A DNA stretch of 64,000 nt from Cunninghamia lanceolata (taxonomy: Eukaryota > Streptophyta > Pinopsida > Cupressales > Cupressaceae). The stretch covers positions 12,418,001 through 12,482,000 of the forward strand of contig BSBN01001225.1 in NCBI GenBank assembly GCA_027924645.1, given 5' to 3'. Positions 1 through 11,934 of this stretch are shown piece by piece (position 1 is the first letter of the stretch; every line of letters starts with the position of its first letter). The notes below the pieces were generated by a model. It had not been told where the DNA came from. It saw nothing but the letters and a program-made list of their open reading frames with translations, and did not search any database. A program made the position numbers and the translations under genes.

Positions 1-1839
1 TTAAACCTACAGGTATTAAGAAGCTGCTACAGGAGACAGAACGGTAGGACAGCAAAATTAAGCATGGACATCAACACTACATGTGACTTTAAATGTGGTC
101 CAAAACACTATAATTTTCCAAATCATGCTCACACCCTCATAAATAGTATCCACATAGAAATTTCAACATGCTTACAAAGTAACAAAACCATGTTGGGTCA
201 CACATAAACCAAACATGAATTTCATGCCAGCAACTTGGTTTTATATTGCAAGAAAAAAGTTTTCACTAAAACAAACATAACTTTCTCACAACACAATAAT
301 TTCTAATTTTTAAAATACGTTGGAAAGATAATACAGATATCTACAGAACCCAATAAATGTTTTCATAATAACTATCTTTAATATAATTTATAAATACAAT
401 ATAATCACATATAAACATCATGCTAAAAATAGCAGCACAGATACACAGTCACTAATTAATACATATCTCAGAATGAACAAACTGGGTAAGGCTTTTTTTT
501 TAATATGATTTAAAACACTTAGTTGTGCACCTTCCATAAAATTTTCAGAGAAACATGGTTCATAAAACTAAAGTTATTGATGACACAATAGAATTTTTTT
601 TTCTCATGACAGGTTTACCAATTGAAAGAAAATAATCAACTTGTTTTTATAATATAAAATAAAATATAAAGATTAAATTACAAAAATAAGAGGTAAAGTT
701 TATCCCCCACTTTAAAACGATATATCCAAAAATTATAAATACTCAGATGACTGTTTAAGAGATATGTCTAAACTAAGATAGGTTACTCTTTTTATTTTCA
801 GTCTCTTCCCAAGTTTTCTATTATGTTTTTTTCTTATACAAGAAATTAATATTTCAATATTCTAAAAATCATATTCAGATCAAATAACCTATCAAATCTT
901 CCTAGTAACTTTTAATAATTCCCAACAAATCCAATTCAACAAAAATTCTTTTCTAATCTTCAATATCAATGAAACTATAATTTGTCTAAATCTTTCTTTT
1001 TGCATAAGCATATAAATCACAATTTCTTCACACAATCTTATATTCAATTATTAACCAAAGTAAATATTAACTAAAGCCTTTCATGACAAGAATCCTACCT
1101 CAATCCTTGTAGCAATTTGGTAAAAACAATGGAGATGAACCAATCAATTCAAAAACCACAACTATCCTTCCATTCTTCACAAAAAAAGCACTTCCAAATC
1201 TTTATGTTTCAATAACCTATTTTCCTTTTCTTCTCATTTGCATAATAAAATTGATTGCAAAAAAAAAGCTAATTCTATTCTTTTAATAACTCTTCCTATT
1301 TTTTAAAACCTAAAAAGAAAAATATTATATTATATTCTTAATAAAAGAAAATTAATATTCAAATAACTTTATTCATATTCATGCACATCCTACTTAAAAC
1401 AAATATTAGAAAATATAATCTTCTAATTCACAAATATGATAAATTTAATAAATTATTCTCTAAATCTTTAAAATAGACATGCACATTCAATAATTAAATA
1501 AATTAACAAATTAAAATAATTCAACTTATTTCTTTTTCTAAAATAAATTAAATAAAAGAAATAATATAATGCTCACATAATTAACCAAACACTCTTTATT
1601 TATTTATTTTAAATTAAAATAATTCTTCTTCTATTAATTAATCTTTTTTTCTCAAATTGAAATAAATTTCTAAATTCTAAAATAAGAGCACAATCAAGAC
1701 TACGTAACCATGTAGCAAATGCATAATAAAGCCATTCAATAATGTAATATGAATGATGCAATATGTATGAAACTAAGTGAGTGTGTGCATGCATCGGGTT
1801 TCCATCATGTCCATTCTTGTCGGGCAGCTAGGATGCTTC
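1..1839. other. AT-rich stretch, no gene seen
   Basis: The stretch is strongly A+T rich, with many short A and T runs. Open frames are short and show no recognisable protein. I see no LTR end, PBS or coding remnant. It may be old decayed repeat or intergenic DNA. Confidence 0.6.
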
Positions 1840-3179
1840 TATTGAGTGTAAAGAATACTGAGAGGTGGGGGGTGAATCAGTATTCTCAAAATATTTTCAT
1901 TTACACATTCACTTATCCATTTACCAAATTTAATAACATGAAAGTAAAGTAAACATGAAAAGAGCAGCCACAAATTCATAACATATAGACACCAGGATTT
2001 TACGTGGAAAACCTAAAAAGAGAAAAACCACGATGAGTGTTAGCTCACAATATATTATGATAACAATATCAGATTACATAAGGCTCGCTACCATGGGACT
2101 CAGTGCCCAAAGAAATTCTCACTGTAAGTGGACTCACTGTCTAGGAGGACTCACTGTCCACAGAGAAAGAAAGATAGAAGATAGAAGAAAAGATTGGCTC
2201 ACTGCCAAGAGTTGACTGCTACAAATGCATCTATAGAATGCTGAAGTATAGTTCCATTATTAGCTCAGTACACAAATTCAAATGTCTTCATAATGTCTGC
2301 TCTGCGTTTTCTACTCTGCTTTACATAAATTCTGCTCTTCTGCCCTTACTATCTTCTTTTGGTCACAACTCTGCTTTAGATCGCACACACATTTTGCTCA
2401 TACACATTGCAACACATTTGACCACATCAACACCAAAATCTAACACATATAAATATCTACAACTTTGAATTCAATCTCAAAACTGAGTCGGCCTATCAAG
2501 CACAACACTTTATCAACTTACATTAACTTTGTCGGCCCAACACTTCCACTAAAATTCACATGAGACTCCAAGAATCACATCAACCATTCCTAATGCCTCA
2601 TGGATCATATCTTGTCAACTGTAGATCATGATGCCCTTATGTGGTGAAATGCAGAACTCAGAACTGTCTCCTCTGCCTTGGTGAAATATTGGCAAACTGA
2701 CTACCAGAACTTGGAATTTTGTAGGCGATCTTCCAGATCACTTCAGACTCTGTAACTCCTCAACTGGATGCTTCTAACACCTATCCATACTACCTCAAAA
2801 CCACACACCAATACAATCACTTGCAGAGAAATGCGGACCAAAATACTCATGCACTCTGCACTGTTCCTAACTTAACTGTGTTCACCCGGACTTAGACAAA
2901 TCACAACTTAACTTCCAGAAGTCATCAGGACTTGTAATCTTGAACATAGCACCTTCAAACAATTCTGAATAACTTACCTGAACTGCATACCTTGATCATC
3001 AACTATGGAGGCGTACTGACACAAACATTATTATTTACACTATATAATGTATACTGCCCATACTTAGCCATTTATCCTTCCGGAGCAAAGTCTCTTTGCC
3101 ATGCCGGTGGAATCTCCTTTCTTTGTTATCATCAACGAAAACATTCAATCATTTGTCAGAGCAGTGTCTCTTGCCAACA
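1840..3179 (-). repeat. Probable solo LTR, copia-type, minus orientation
   Basis: The left end carries the block seen at the 3' end of the other copia-type LTRs here, read on the opposite strand: a G run, then ggtgaatcagt near 1870, then a ttttacgtggaaaacc box near 1998 and several 'ctcactg' motifs. The right end finishes in cagtgtctcttgccaaca, the same ending as the E and G LTRs. No PBS lies to the left and no clear polypurine tract to the right, which fits a solo LTR. Flanks gcttc (1835-1839) and acttc (3180-3184) match at 4 of 5 bases, a possible decayed TSD. The exact left end is uncertain by several bases. Confidence 0.55.
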
Positions 3180-4530
3180 ACTTCTACCTCAACCATGTTC
3201 TTGTCTTTGACATGTTCCCACACTCAATCACACTCAAATTCTCATCAATAGGTTAGTCCATAAAATCATAGCCGAAGCTTGAGAAAATATAAATCCATAA
3301 TCATGAACATATCAATCCATCTTTTTATTGACTTTTTTATTTATGCATTTATAAAAATAATGACAATTTACCTTTACACACATGTCATTCCCAATAATCA
3401 AACAATCATAATTAAATGTCCAATAATCTAAATTTTTAAATGAAATCAAAACGAGATGTGACATATGGAGTCTACTGGTACCGGGTAATCTATGTCTTAT
3501 CTTATTATGATATGTATGTGTTGATCTATTATGTTATTCTTTATGTTTTGTTGTCAATCTCTAGCTACCTGACTGGGGTATAAATTAACTACAAAGAGTT
3601 GTCTGAGGACCAAATCTCCAACCGGTATCCCTCTTCATTTCTTGCTAACATTTGTTTCCATTTCTGGGACCATGGAAGATGGTATTTAAAGATTGAAAAG
3701 GTAAAACACCTGAGGAAGTAGCACAGAGTTTTAAAAAGGAGAAAAGGCAAGCTTGGAGGGAAAAAAAATTAAACTGAGGAGGAATTCACATCTCCTTAGG
3801 TTTCTACCTCTATAAGGGGGGACAGACACTTAAGGGGATGGCAAGTGGGAAGGGGGTAGGGTCCGCAAGGACCTTATAAATGATGTGTCTCTTCAAATAA
3901 GGATTCCATGGGATCTAAGAGGACTAATGAAACACCAAATCTAACAAACCCATGGTGAAAGGGGAGAAGTGGAGGAAAAGAGAGATCAGTGAAGAAATCA
4001 GGACCGAAATGGAGATAAGAAAAGAATAGAATTGAAGAAAACTCAGAAGAGATAGGAGCATTACTGTAGAAAGATAGAAAGGACACAAGAAATGGAAAAA
4101 GAAAGGATGATAGAAGATGCGGAAGAAAATACAGAAGAAGTTGATGAGTGCACCACTATGGGTGCTGCCAGAAGGAAGGAAGAAGACAAGCACGTCATGG
4201 AGCATGTTGATAAGTGCACCATGGAGGGTGTTGCCAGAGAAAGGAGATCAGAAGGTGAAGAGATCGAGGATTTGATGGAGAATGTAGAAGAGTGCGTCAC
4301 TATGGGTGTTGCTGGAGAGGAATGAAGAAGAGAAAGAGAAGGAGCAGGCAAATTATGATTTATGCCGCAGAGTACCAGAGAAGACGAAGTAACACCAGAG
4401 ATTTTAAAGATGGATGAGGAATATATAGAGTTAATTTGCCGAAGCATAAAGGAGATAAGAGAAGGAGGAGAGAATGCAGTAAACATTAAAAGGATTTTTG
4501 AGGATTTTGGAAGGCTATTTGAATCATCAT
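3180..4530. other. Unassigned purine-rich region
   Basis: No recognised protein or RNA. From about 3680 the + strand becomes strongly purine-rich (long GA-rich runs) up to the LTR of H at 4531. The only structured part is the small repeat-containing frame at 4092-4530, listed separately. The region may be the interrupted leader or gag zone of an older element into which H inserted; that is inference. Confidence 0.4.
4092..4530 (+). other. Possible small ORF with three imperfect repeats
   Basis: Two open stretches (4092-4325 and 4362-4530) lie in a purine-rich tract. The first encodes three degenerate copies of a unit built around VDECTTMGAA, VDKCTMEGVA and VEECVTMGVA, separated by acidic/basic linkers, giving a highly charged Glu/Lys/Arg-rich peptide. 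The second continues charged (EEYIELICRSIKEIREGG, then IFEDFGRLFESS) until the LTR of H cuts in at 4531. I do not recognise the family. Low-complexity purine-rich DNA opens frames easily, so it may not be a gene. It could also be the gag or leader coding part of an interrupted transposon. Confidence 0.25.
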
Positions 4531-5518
4531 TGTTAGGAAAAGTGTCTCAACCTTGCAACTTCAAAAGGTTACTAATCTTCCCAGTTTTGGTCTTTTTGAA
4601 TACCCTTTATCTTAGAGAGTTGTCTAGAACTTCCACAGTTTCCAAAAGGGCTAAAAATGGTGGGACTTACTATTTTTATTAACTCTACATTTGACTTCGG
4701 ATTGACCTAAATTTTTTCCCTAAAGGTGTGGAACTACTAAGTAAACATCTTGGGTGAGTTTCGACTCAAGATCATATCTAGATTGCGATACTGTCAAAAA
4801 AAGTTTTGAACTCAGTTTTGAGGCACTTAGAAGTACCTAAACGTCCCAAAATTTGTCATAACTAATGAAGTAGTTTATAGCATGATAGATCTCTTCATGA
4901 GCTTTTCGATGCATTAAACAGTTCGTCAATCAGACACCTGGATCAAAAGTTATGGCCACCAGAAGTTGGACCTGATGTTTTTGGGAAATGTAAAAACATG
5001 TTGGACACTTAAAAGAGATGTAAAGGGGAGAGTTACATGTGTTGGTATGTGTTTTGGCACATCACAAGGCATCTTTGATTGGAGATAATTTGGGCACCAC
5101 TTTTGGGTGGTTTTGGCTCATGGTTTTGTAATTACCGTTGACGGTTTACTGTATTGTATCTCCTATATATCTGGAGCTTGAGATGGAGGTTGTGTGTAAG
5201 AGTCTTATAGATGTTAAGTTACCTCATGGATATTTGGTTGGTTATACTCCTATGAAATCTTTCTCTGCAAGTATATTGTAATCTTATTGATTCCTGAATA
5301 ATATATTGGGTAGCTTTAGAGTGTGGGGTTTTTTACTTGAAAGGGTTTTCCCCACATATATCTTGTGTTGTGAGTTTTGCATTTAAATTTTATTATTATT
5401 ATCTTTCTGTTAATGTGCATCTTAATCTGTAACTAAAAAAGTTAAATTTTGCATAAATCTTTCCTCAGTAGATCAGTGTAGGAAGCATTTTTCCGCATAC
5501 CGTGCTTCCTTTCAATCA
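4531..5518 (+). repeat. Left (5') LTR of element H
   Basis: It begins tgttaggaaaag and ends ctttcaatca, giving TG...CA ends. The final 220 bp has the look of a plant LTR U5 region: a G/T-rich block, acttgaaagggttttcccc near 5336, and a T-rich stretch just before the end. The partner LTR is not in the window; it should lie beyond E's other end. The five bases before it, atcat (4526-4530), would be the left TSD. Ends were chosen by eye with no second copy to compare, so they may be off. Confidence 0.5.
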
Positions 5519-5860
5519 TTGGATGCCGACATGATGTCATTTACAAAGGTAAGAGAATTCCCTAATTTGAAGAAACACTATGAACAGACACAACCCCTGG
5601 ACCATGAACCACCTTGAGTGCCATATAAAGTCAAGAGAATTTTAGTTGAGAAGGAAGATTTTTGAGCAAACAAAGAAGCAAAGAGAATAGCAGAGATCTA
5701 GAGCAATTTTGTAGAGGTTTTAGGAGAAGAATACTTTGAGATCTGATTATAGAGAGACAAGGGAAGAGAAGGAAAGAAAGTTATTAGAAGATAGGCAAAC
5801 TGGAGAAGCAGACTGGAGGTAAGCTACCGCAAAGTACTAGAAAGTGAGAGGAAAGTAATC
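5519..5860 (+). other. PBS position and leader of element H
   Basis: The bases just after the LTR are ttggatgccgacatgatg. This occupies the PBS position but is not the initiator-tRNA-Met type used by B and G, and I cannot name its tRNA. The rest is a purine-rich untranslated leader running to the gag start near 5861. Confidence 0.35.
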
Positions 5861-7247
5861 ATGGATACCCCAGTTAAGTTACTAGTATTTAAGAAGGATA
5901 CTACTGAAGCAGTGGAACACATTTTGTTTTGGAGTCTATTTGGAACCTAAAGGGAGTAACAAGAGATGAAATCAAGTTGTTTGACTTCATAGGCACCTTA
6001 AGGAATGAAGCATTGAAGTGGTATAGAAAGAAATGCCCAGACAGTGACAAGGAATGGAATGAGATCAAGAACCTATTTTTAAAGAACTTTGGAGTTCTGG
6101 ATGTTCTAACAGAAGGAGTCAGTAAGATGAGAGATCTAACACAATTGTAGAAGGAATCAATAAAGGAATTTGATAAGAGGATCAAGGAGACCACTAGGAG
6201 ATTGGAGGAACCATTGACTGAGAAACAAAGGATAGAATGGTTTATTTCCAATATAAGCCCTGAAATAAGGTCATCCCTAGATGGAAGGATGTTTGAAACA
6301 TATGCAGAAGCAATGACATTGGCCTACTGGATAGAGTCTCAATCCTAGTATAGACAAGATAAAATGAAGGAAAACCTATAATTGGAGAAGTTGAAGTTGG
6401 AATTGGAGTAGTTGAAGATGAGGTAGGAGATATTGGTGAAACAAGAGGAGTATACATAGAAGGAAAGACCTAATATTTGGTGTTCATAGTGCAAAAGAGA
6501 GGGCCACTTGAGAAATGAATTCCCTAGGCTGAGAAGTGAAAGACAAGTTGCCGCAATAAAAGTAGATATCAAGGCACCAATGAAAAAAGTCAATTTAGTA
6601 TATTGTAGATTATACAGAGAATGGGATGACCATGAGACACCGAATTTCCCTTCATAGAACTTTTGGAGGAAAAGAGACTTCGTTGATGAAGAAAATGAAG
6701 CATGGTATGGTGGAAACAATACAAACTCTACAGAGAGCAGTAACATGAGAGAAAGAAATTCATATGATCAGGACTACAAGTAGCCAAGTTGGAGAAATAA
6801 GAGGAATGCTAATGCAATACAAAATTCAAATTCTAGTGGTCCCTCATATAGCTATAATAATGATGACAGAGATCAGTTTGGAGGCTATAGAGGAGGCAAA
6901 TGCTGTAGAAGAAATCAAAGGTGGGAGGATACCACATGCTTCAATTGTGTTAAGTTAGGACATTTTTCTAATGAATGTTGGGCTGAAAAGAAAACACAGT
7001 GTTCATTTTGTAATATTACAGAGCATGACCTATTTTCTTGTGAGAGAGCACAAAAATACCTTCAGAATGCACAACCACAATCTAAAAGTGATGAGTTACA
7101 AAATCTAAACAAACAAAAAGGAGCAAGGATCATAAGAAGAGCACCAAAAGATCAAGGAGCAAGAACTTTCTAGAAGAATAACAGAGAGGAGACAAACATA
7201 TCTTCAATTGAATTCACAGAAGAGGAAGAGTACTACCAGAGAAGTTT
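5861..7247 (+). pseudogene. Element H gag, Ty3/gypsy type with zinc knuckles, broken
   Basis: Gag is the structural capsid/nucleocapsid protein of an LTR retrotransposon. A start near 5861 (MDTPVKLLVF) shifts frame around 5925 into the retrotransposon-gag domain: FESIWNLKGV-type start, TLRNEALKWYRK near 5995-6030, and IEWFISNISPEIRSSLDGR near 6230-6280. The C-terminal part has a degenerate first knuckle (CKREGHLRNEF near 6490). Near 6930-7050 comes CFNCVKLGHFSNEC followed at once by a second Cys/His cluster, CSFCNITEHDLFSC. Several in-frame stops occur (for example near 6148, 6346, 6380 and 6415). The frame is cut off by the LTR of E at 7248, so no protease or pol of H is in the window. Confidence 0.7.
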
Positions 7248-8582
7248 TGAACGCATCCAAAGATTGAGAGGGAGGGGTGAATCAGTCTACACAAAAATTT
7301 AACTACTTCATTTCTAGATTAAACCACATTAATTAACACAATAACACCAAGATTTTTACGTGGAAAACCCAAAATGGGAAAAACCACGGTGAGTGTTAGC
7401 TCACAATATATAATGCTCACTGTTATAAAGATTTACAAGTTTGTTTTAGGGCTACAACCCAAGGAAGCTGGTACTCCTTGCTGACTTGAAAACTAGGGCA
7501 TTAGAGCAAGACACAAAAGACCCACTGAAGAGACTCACTATTGTATAGCAAGATACATAAGAATTTTAATGAAAACATAGATATGAACTACTTGCTAAGA
7601 AGCATCTAACTTATGTTGTTGCAGTCCTCCTTTTTTGCACCATCACTCCATTATACCAACTTAGTGCATTTCATGCTTTATATTCCTCTCTTCTCATCAT
7701 CTTTTTCACAAATGACCAATTTACTTCCATATATATCCTCCGCAACACTATACAGCCTCAATTAGGTTGGCATCAAAAATACCTTTAGATGAAACATGTG
7801 ATTAATAATCCCGGTTGGCCTTCAAAGAGCTCTGTGGTAGAGGAGTACAAAATATCAGCATGTGGAGTAGGATATAATTATTATAGTCCTTGAAATCATT
7901 ACCATAACTTCATGCAATAGCCACTGATAGAAAATTGAGGAACTATTCCTTTAAACTCGGTCGAATACAGTGTTTTGTCTTTCAATACTGAAAAAATGTT
8001 TTGCAGAGATCCAAAACACTTGATATTCAGATATAACATGTAAAATACTTGAATACACCTTCTATCCAAACTGCAAAGCTTTATCTATAACTATGAAGAA
8101 ATGCAGAGAAAAATATGTTCTCTTTTGTGATTGTTTAAGCACTCAAGCCCTGTTTTCCAAACTGCTAAACCAAAAACACTCTTTCTCAAGTTCAAATGAT
8201 ATGAAATTCGAAACATATATTCACAATACCATTATCTTCTTGTCCTCAAATCCACAAGTTCATATCTTCAATAGCGGTAAAGTGTGGAGTAGAATTTTGA
8301 TCTTGAGTAACCAAAAACTCTTATGAAAATACACTAAGTATGTATTCTAAAGTATACCAGATCATGTCCCAACAACTTGCAAATGCAAGGGAGAACATAT
8401 GTAATAGTCTTCTTCTGCAACATCTGTATAATACTTGTGTCTAAGGGCAATACTTCTTCTTGTGCATGACATCCATACAACATGTATCATAAACATAGTT
8501 GATATCAATTAACAACTAATGTAGACAGTCTTCAATGCAATCTCCAACCACTGTTGACATCAATGACAATCAAATGCCAACA
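7248..8582 (-). repeat. 3' LTR of element E
   Basis: The LTR starts tgaacgcatcc and ends aaatgccaaca on the + strand. Near its left end it has the family block ggggtgaatcagt, a ttttacgtggaaaaccc box near 7357 and 'gagtgttagctcac' near 7390. This is the reversed 3' end shared with the LTRs of B and G. Immediately right of it is the complement of a polypurine tract, so this is the downstream LTR of a minus-strand element. Confidence 0.75.
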
Positions 8583-8836
8583 ATCTCTCCCTTTGTCATT
8601 GATGGCAACACATGCCAAAACTTCTCCCCCTTTGACATCAAGGGCAAAGGGTGCTCTATATATACTAATCAAAATTTCACACCCTATCTCAAAATTGATC
8701 TTATCATTTATATTTGCATGCTCCCCCTAAGAGGTATCATATATTATCCTAGAATTGGATCTATGTACACAAAGTTGATATCTTTTATTCTTCCACATAT
8801 GTACATTACATCAAGATATAATAAAAATAAGCCTTA
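8583..8836 (-). other. 3' internal end of element E with polypurine motifs
   Basis: Read on the minus strand, AAAGGGAGAGAT abuts the LTR, and a second copy, TTGATGTCAAAGGGGGAG, lies at about 8622-8640. A third purine block, AGGGGGAGC, is near 8720. The same repeated motif occurs in G (55148-55310) and near the 3' end of B (30958-31072). No coding sequence. The segment ends at the insertion point of element A. Confidence 0.65.
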
Positions 8837-9861
8837 CGTAGACGTCTGAAAAATGGTTACAACCACATTCATCCACCTACACAATCCAACCCTAATTCAC
8901 CTGCATCACTTCATCCGATCCATACATTAATTAAATAATTTTTAATTATTTAATTAATTTATTCTACATATTTTCCCTAAAAATCAAGTTCCTCTACTAT
9001 AGTTTAAAAATTCAATATTTTTTATTATAGTTCATAAATCACATTTCAAAAATTAAATAAATTATCATATTTATTTAATTCCTTATTTTGTTCACTTTTG
9101 ATTACTTTTTGTAATCATCATTATCTTCTTCTAATCCATGTGCACATGAATTAATTTTAATTAATTCATCATTACAAACCCCCATGTTTCTAGAAGTCCA
9201 CTTGTCATCCAATGTACACACATGTACAGGACAAGTGGTACTTTGGAAGCATGGTTAAATCTTCCATAAGTGTACATTTGTGCTATTTCTTCCACCCCAC
9301 TCTATGTGTAACTATTCATGGCAATTTAAAATTACATGTGGCAATATTTGAACACTATTCTTCTAATTTTAAATTCCACTTGTCCTCTCCATGGAATTTA
9401 AAATTCCTCACAAAATTCAACCCTTACCTTTTCATAAATGAGTCCTTACATGTCATACACCTACCTAATCCTAGCCATCCATCCATTCAAACTTGTAATT
9501 TCATCCATTGGTCATCCCTTGAATCTTGGGGCATTATCATCCAATCCAATCATGCCATTTGTCCAATTCTCCTTGCTTGAGGATCCTCAAGCAATCTCAA
9601 CCATTGATCCTCCAAATTGATCCTAGCCCTTCAATCCCATCCCCAAAAATCTATAAATTGAGGCCTCCACCTCCCATTTCAAGCAATTCATCATATGCAA
9701 ATAAACTATGTCCAATTGAGTGATCCACATATAGAATTAGTGCAATTCTAACTAGTTTAGCTTAGTATATCACCTATTAGGACATATCATCACTAGTTTA
9801 CTTATATAGGGTGCATGGTTTAGTATAAAAGCATAGTAGTGATTTAGTCCAATCTTGAGGT
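8837..9861 (+). repeat. 5' LTR of element A, first part
   Basis: It matches 49662-50693 along its whole length, with scattered differences. It begins cgtagacgtctg, where the right LTR has tgtagatgtctg, so the terminal TG has become CG. It breaks off after ttgaggt where element B is inserted; the rest resumes at 32486. A likely TATA box lies at 9651-9660. Confidence 0.85.
9651..9660 (+). promoter_or_regulatory. TATA-like box in A's 5' LTR
   Basis: The sequence ctataaattg lies in the 3' third of the LTR, and the same bases are kept in the right LTR at 50473-50482. Position and sequence fit the core promoter of an LTR. This assignment is by motif only. Confidence 0.5.
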
Positions 9862-10105
9862 TGTTGCAAGTATGGGCCTAACCGATGTTGTCATTGATGT
9901 TAACATACTCCTATTGCATTGATGATAAGGATTGGATGAGCTATGTGTTGAGGATATTGAGAAAATTAGTCCTAAATCAGGAATAGAGAAGAACAGTGAA
10001 GGCAGTAAGGTAAAGATCCCAGCTAAGATGAAGATCAGAGGAAGCGCTTCAAAGGGTTTGTAGATAGGTATCTTAAGATGATCCAGTAAATATTTTAGAG
10101 GTCCG
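9862..10105 (+). repeat. 5' LTR of element B, first part
   Basis: It begins tgttgcaagtat. From about 9905 it follows the 3' LTR from about 31145 (gcattgatgataaggattgg and onward). The first 50 or so bases differ from the 3' LTR start, which is longer and begins tgtgacagtg, so an indel has occurred there. The segment ends at gtccg (10101-10105), the TSD of element C. Confidence 0.85.
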
Positions 10106-11731
10106 TGTTGATGTGTAAAATTGTGTAGGTTCCAACACCAACATGGGAAGTTTCAGGAATGTGGGACTTGCTACCTGAAACAACCTCCAGATTTTAAAGA
10201 AGCTGGCTCTTCTCTACTTTAGATGGGTTTTGGGGAAAAGGGTAGAAATTAAAAAAATTAAAGATACAGTTAAAGCAAATCTATCTATGGCGATGTGCCT
10301 GAATAATAAGTATCTCTCTCAAATTAAGCACAGTGAAGCTATCCTCAAGATTCAGTTACATTAAAGAGCAAATGTTGCATGATTAACATAAACAGATATA
10401 ATGAATAAACTCAAAGGCTCACAAATAGACAATTTACAATGACAGAAAATATCAACCAAGGCACAGAACTCTGTCTTTCTCATTAATTTTCCATCAATAT
10501 AAGAGGCACAGATACATGCACAGTTACATTTACTTTCTAAATCAAGAATAACAAACTAAAGGCAAAATGATATTACTGGTCACAGCAAAAAGTCTCAAAC
10601 TCTCTTGAATCTCTGATAGAAAATATCTCTAGCAAAATTGTCTATGAATCAATGAATCTCTCTGGCGATTACCAAATGTTACATATTCATAGCACAGGAT
10701 CAGCTCTAGATTGTCTGCACGATCAAATCCCAACGGCCTAACTGAACTGGAGCTAACTGAAAGTCTCTAATAGTTGAAATCTTTTAGATCCGCAAACAGT
10801 TATAATAACCGCAAGTCCATTAGCTGTGACAAAATACATGTGGTGCGTCTCCTTCTAATAAAGAACAGACACTTGGCGGCTTCTGCACTCTTTAAACAAT
10901 GAACTCCGAGACACATGGCAGCGTCCGCACTCATATTACTTGAAACTTCTTTACTTCTTTACTGTGTCTTTTATATTCAGGTGGCCCCTTCTTGTGACAT
11001 TTGTTGCAATCTGTGGCTCTAAAACTTAAAGACATAATAGAAATGGGACCCATGACTCTCCGCTCACTTTCAAATAGGGGCAGGTGGCAGCATCTACAGA
11101 GTTAACTATCTGGTACGTGGCAGCTTCCACAACTCTCTTGAAACATTAGAAACCCATTTAAGACTCACGTGGATGTTGACACATGGCAGGCTCTACGTCG
11201 TTTGAGAAACCTTTATTGTCATCAGAGAAAAAGGGGCAATGACTTTTACTTGGGCACCGCATCCACCATGTGGTGTTCTCCGCAACTCTGAACCTTTACA
11301 CTGCGGCCTACCTTCCTCTGTTACTTTGCATTGAAGGATATATAAACATATACGTGGAAGCTGACACTTGGCAAGCTCCGCGGCTATCACAAAATACACA
11401 TGGATTCCTCCACAGGCATATTGAAACTTTATAACTGTGTCTCCGCAGGTGACACATGGCATCTTCCGCAGGGTCACAACTTAGAATGTATTAGAGATAG
11501 TTAACCCACGTGGCATGATCCGCTGCAAAAGTTGTAACCTAGAAACAATAGCGGCTTAAACCGTAGCTCGACACTTGTCAGACTTCACGGCACTAGCAAA
11601 AGGAAACCCGCATTAACAGCAAAATGAAACCCTTGTAAACCCTCGCGGCCATTCTCAGAAACATTATAGACACAGAAACTGAAACTTGCGGCGTGCTGCT
11701 AAAAACAAAATGTAGAGTTTAATACTCTACA
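10106..11731 (-). repeat. 3' LTR of element C
   Basis: It begins tgttgatgtg and ends atactctaca on the + strand, matching 22152-23857. It lacks about 80 bp present in the other LTR near 23000-23090. It contains the G-box-like motif array described separately. Where the other LTR has CTATAAATATG (coding strand), this copy has CTATGAATATG. Confidence 0.9.
10836..11590. promoter_or_regulatory. Array of about 12 degenerate G-box-like units in C's 3' LTR
   Basis: A roughly 20-base motif close to CACRTGGCAKCNTCCGCA recurs at about 10836, 10868, 10910, 11082, 11113, 11179, 11264, 11363, 11396, 11451, 11506 and 11570. Examples are cacatggcagcgtccgca, cacttggcaagctccgc and cacgtggcatgatccgc. The CACGTGGC core equals a plant G-box/ABRE. 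Relative to transcription (minus strand) the array occupies U3, upstream of the TATA box. A role in responding to bZIP or bHLH factors is inference. Confidence 0.65.
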
Positions 11732-11934
11732 GTTCTTGGTGACCAGTAGGGATTTTGAGCCTGCTAAAAAAGAACCCAAAACTTGGCAAAAAATATGTAT
11801 TATAAAATACAAGACAGGGTCACAAATTCTGCAAAGCTATCTGATAGACAGACCATTCTGAATTAGAAAGTCCCTGCTTTCTCTGTAAATCTCGAAAGGC
11901 AAAATCAAGATTTATTGTCTTTGTGAGAAAATTT

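Noticed and set aside
3874..4486. Long minus-strand frames rich in Ser, Phe and Leu
   Set aside because: They are the complement of a purine-rich tract, which is poor in stops on that strand; no protein motif is visible.
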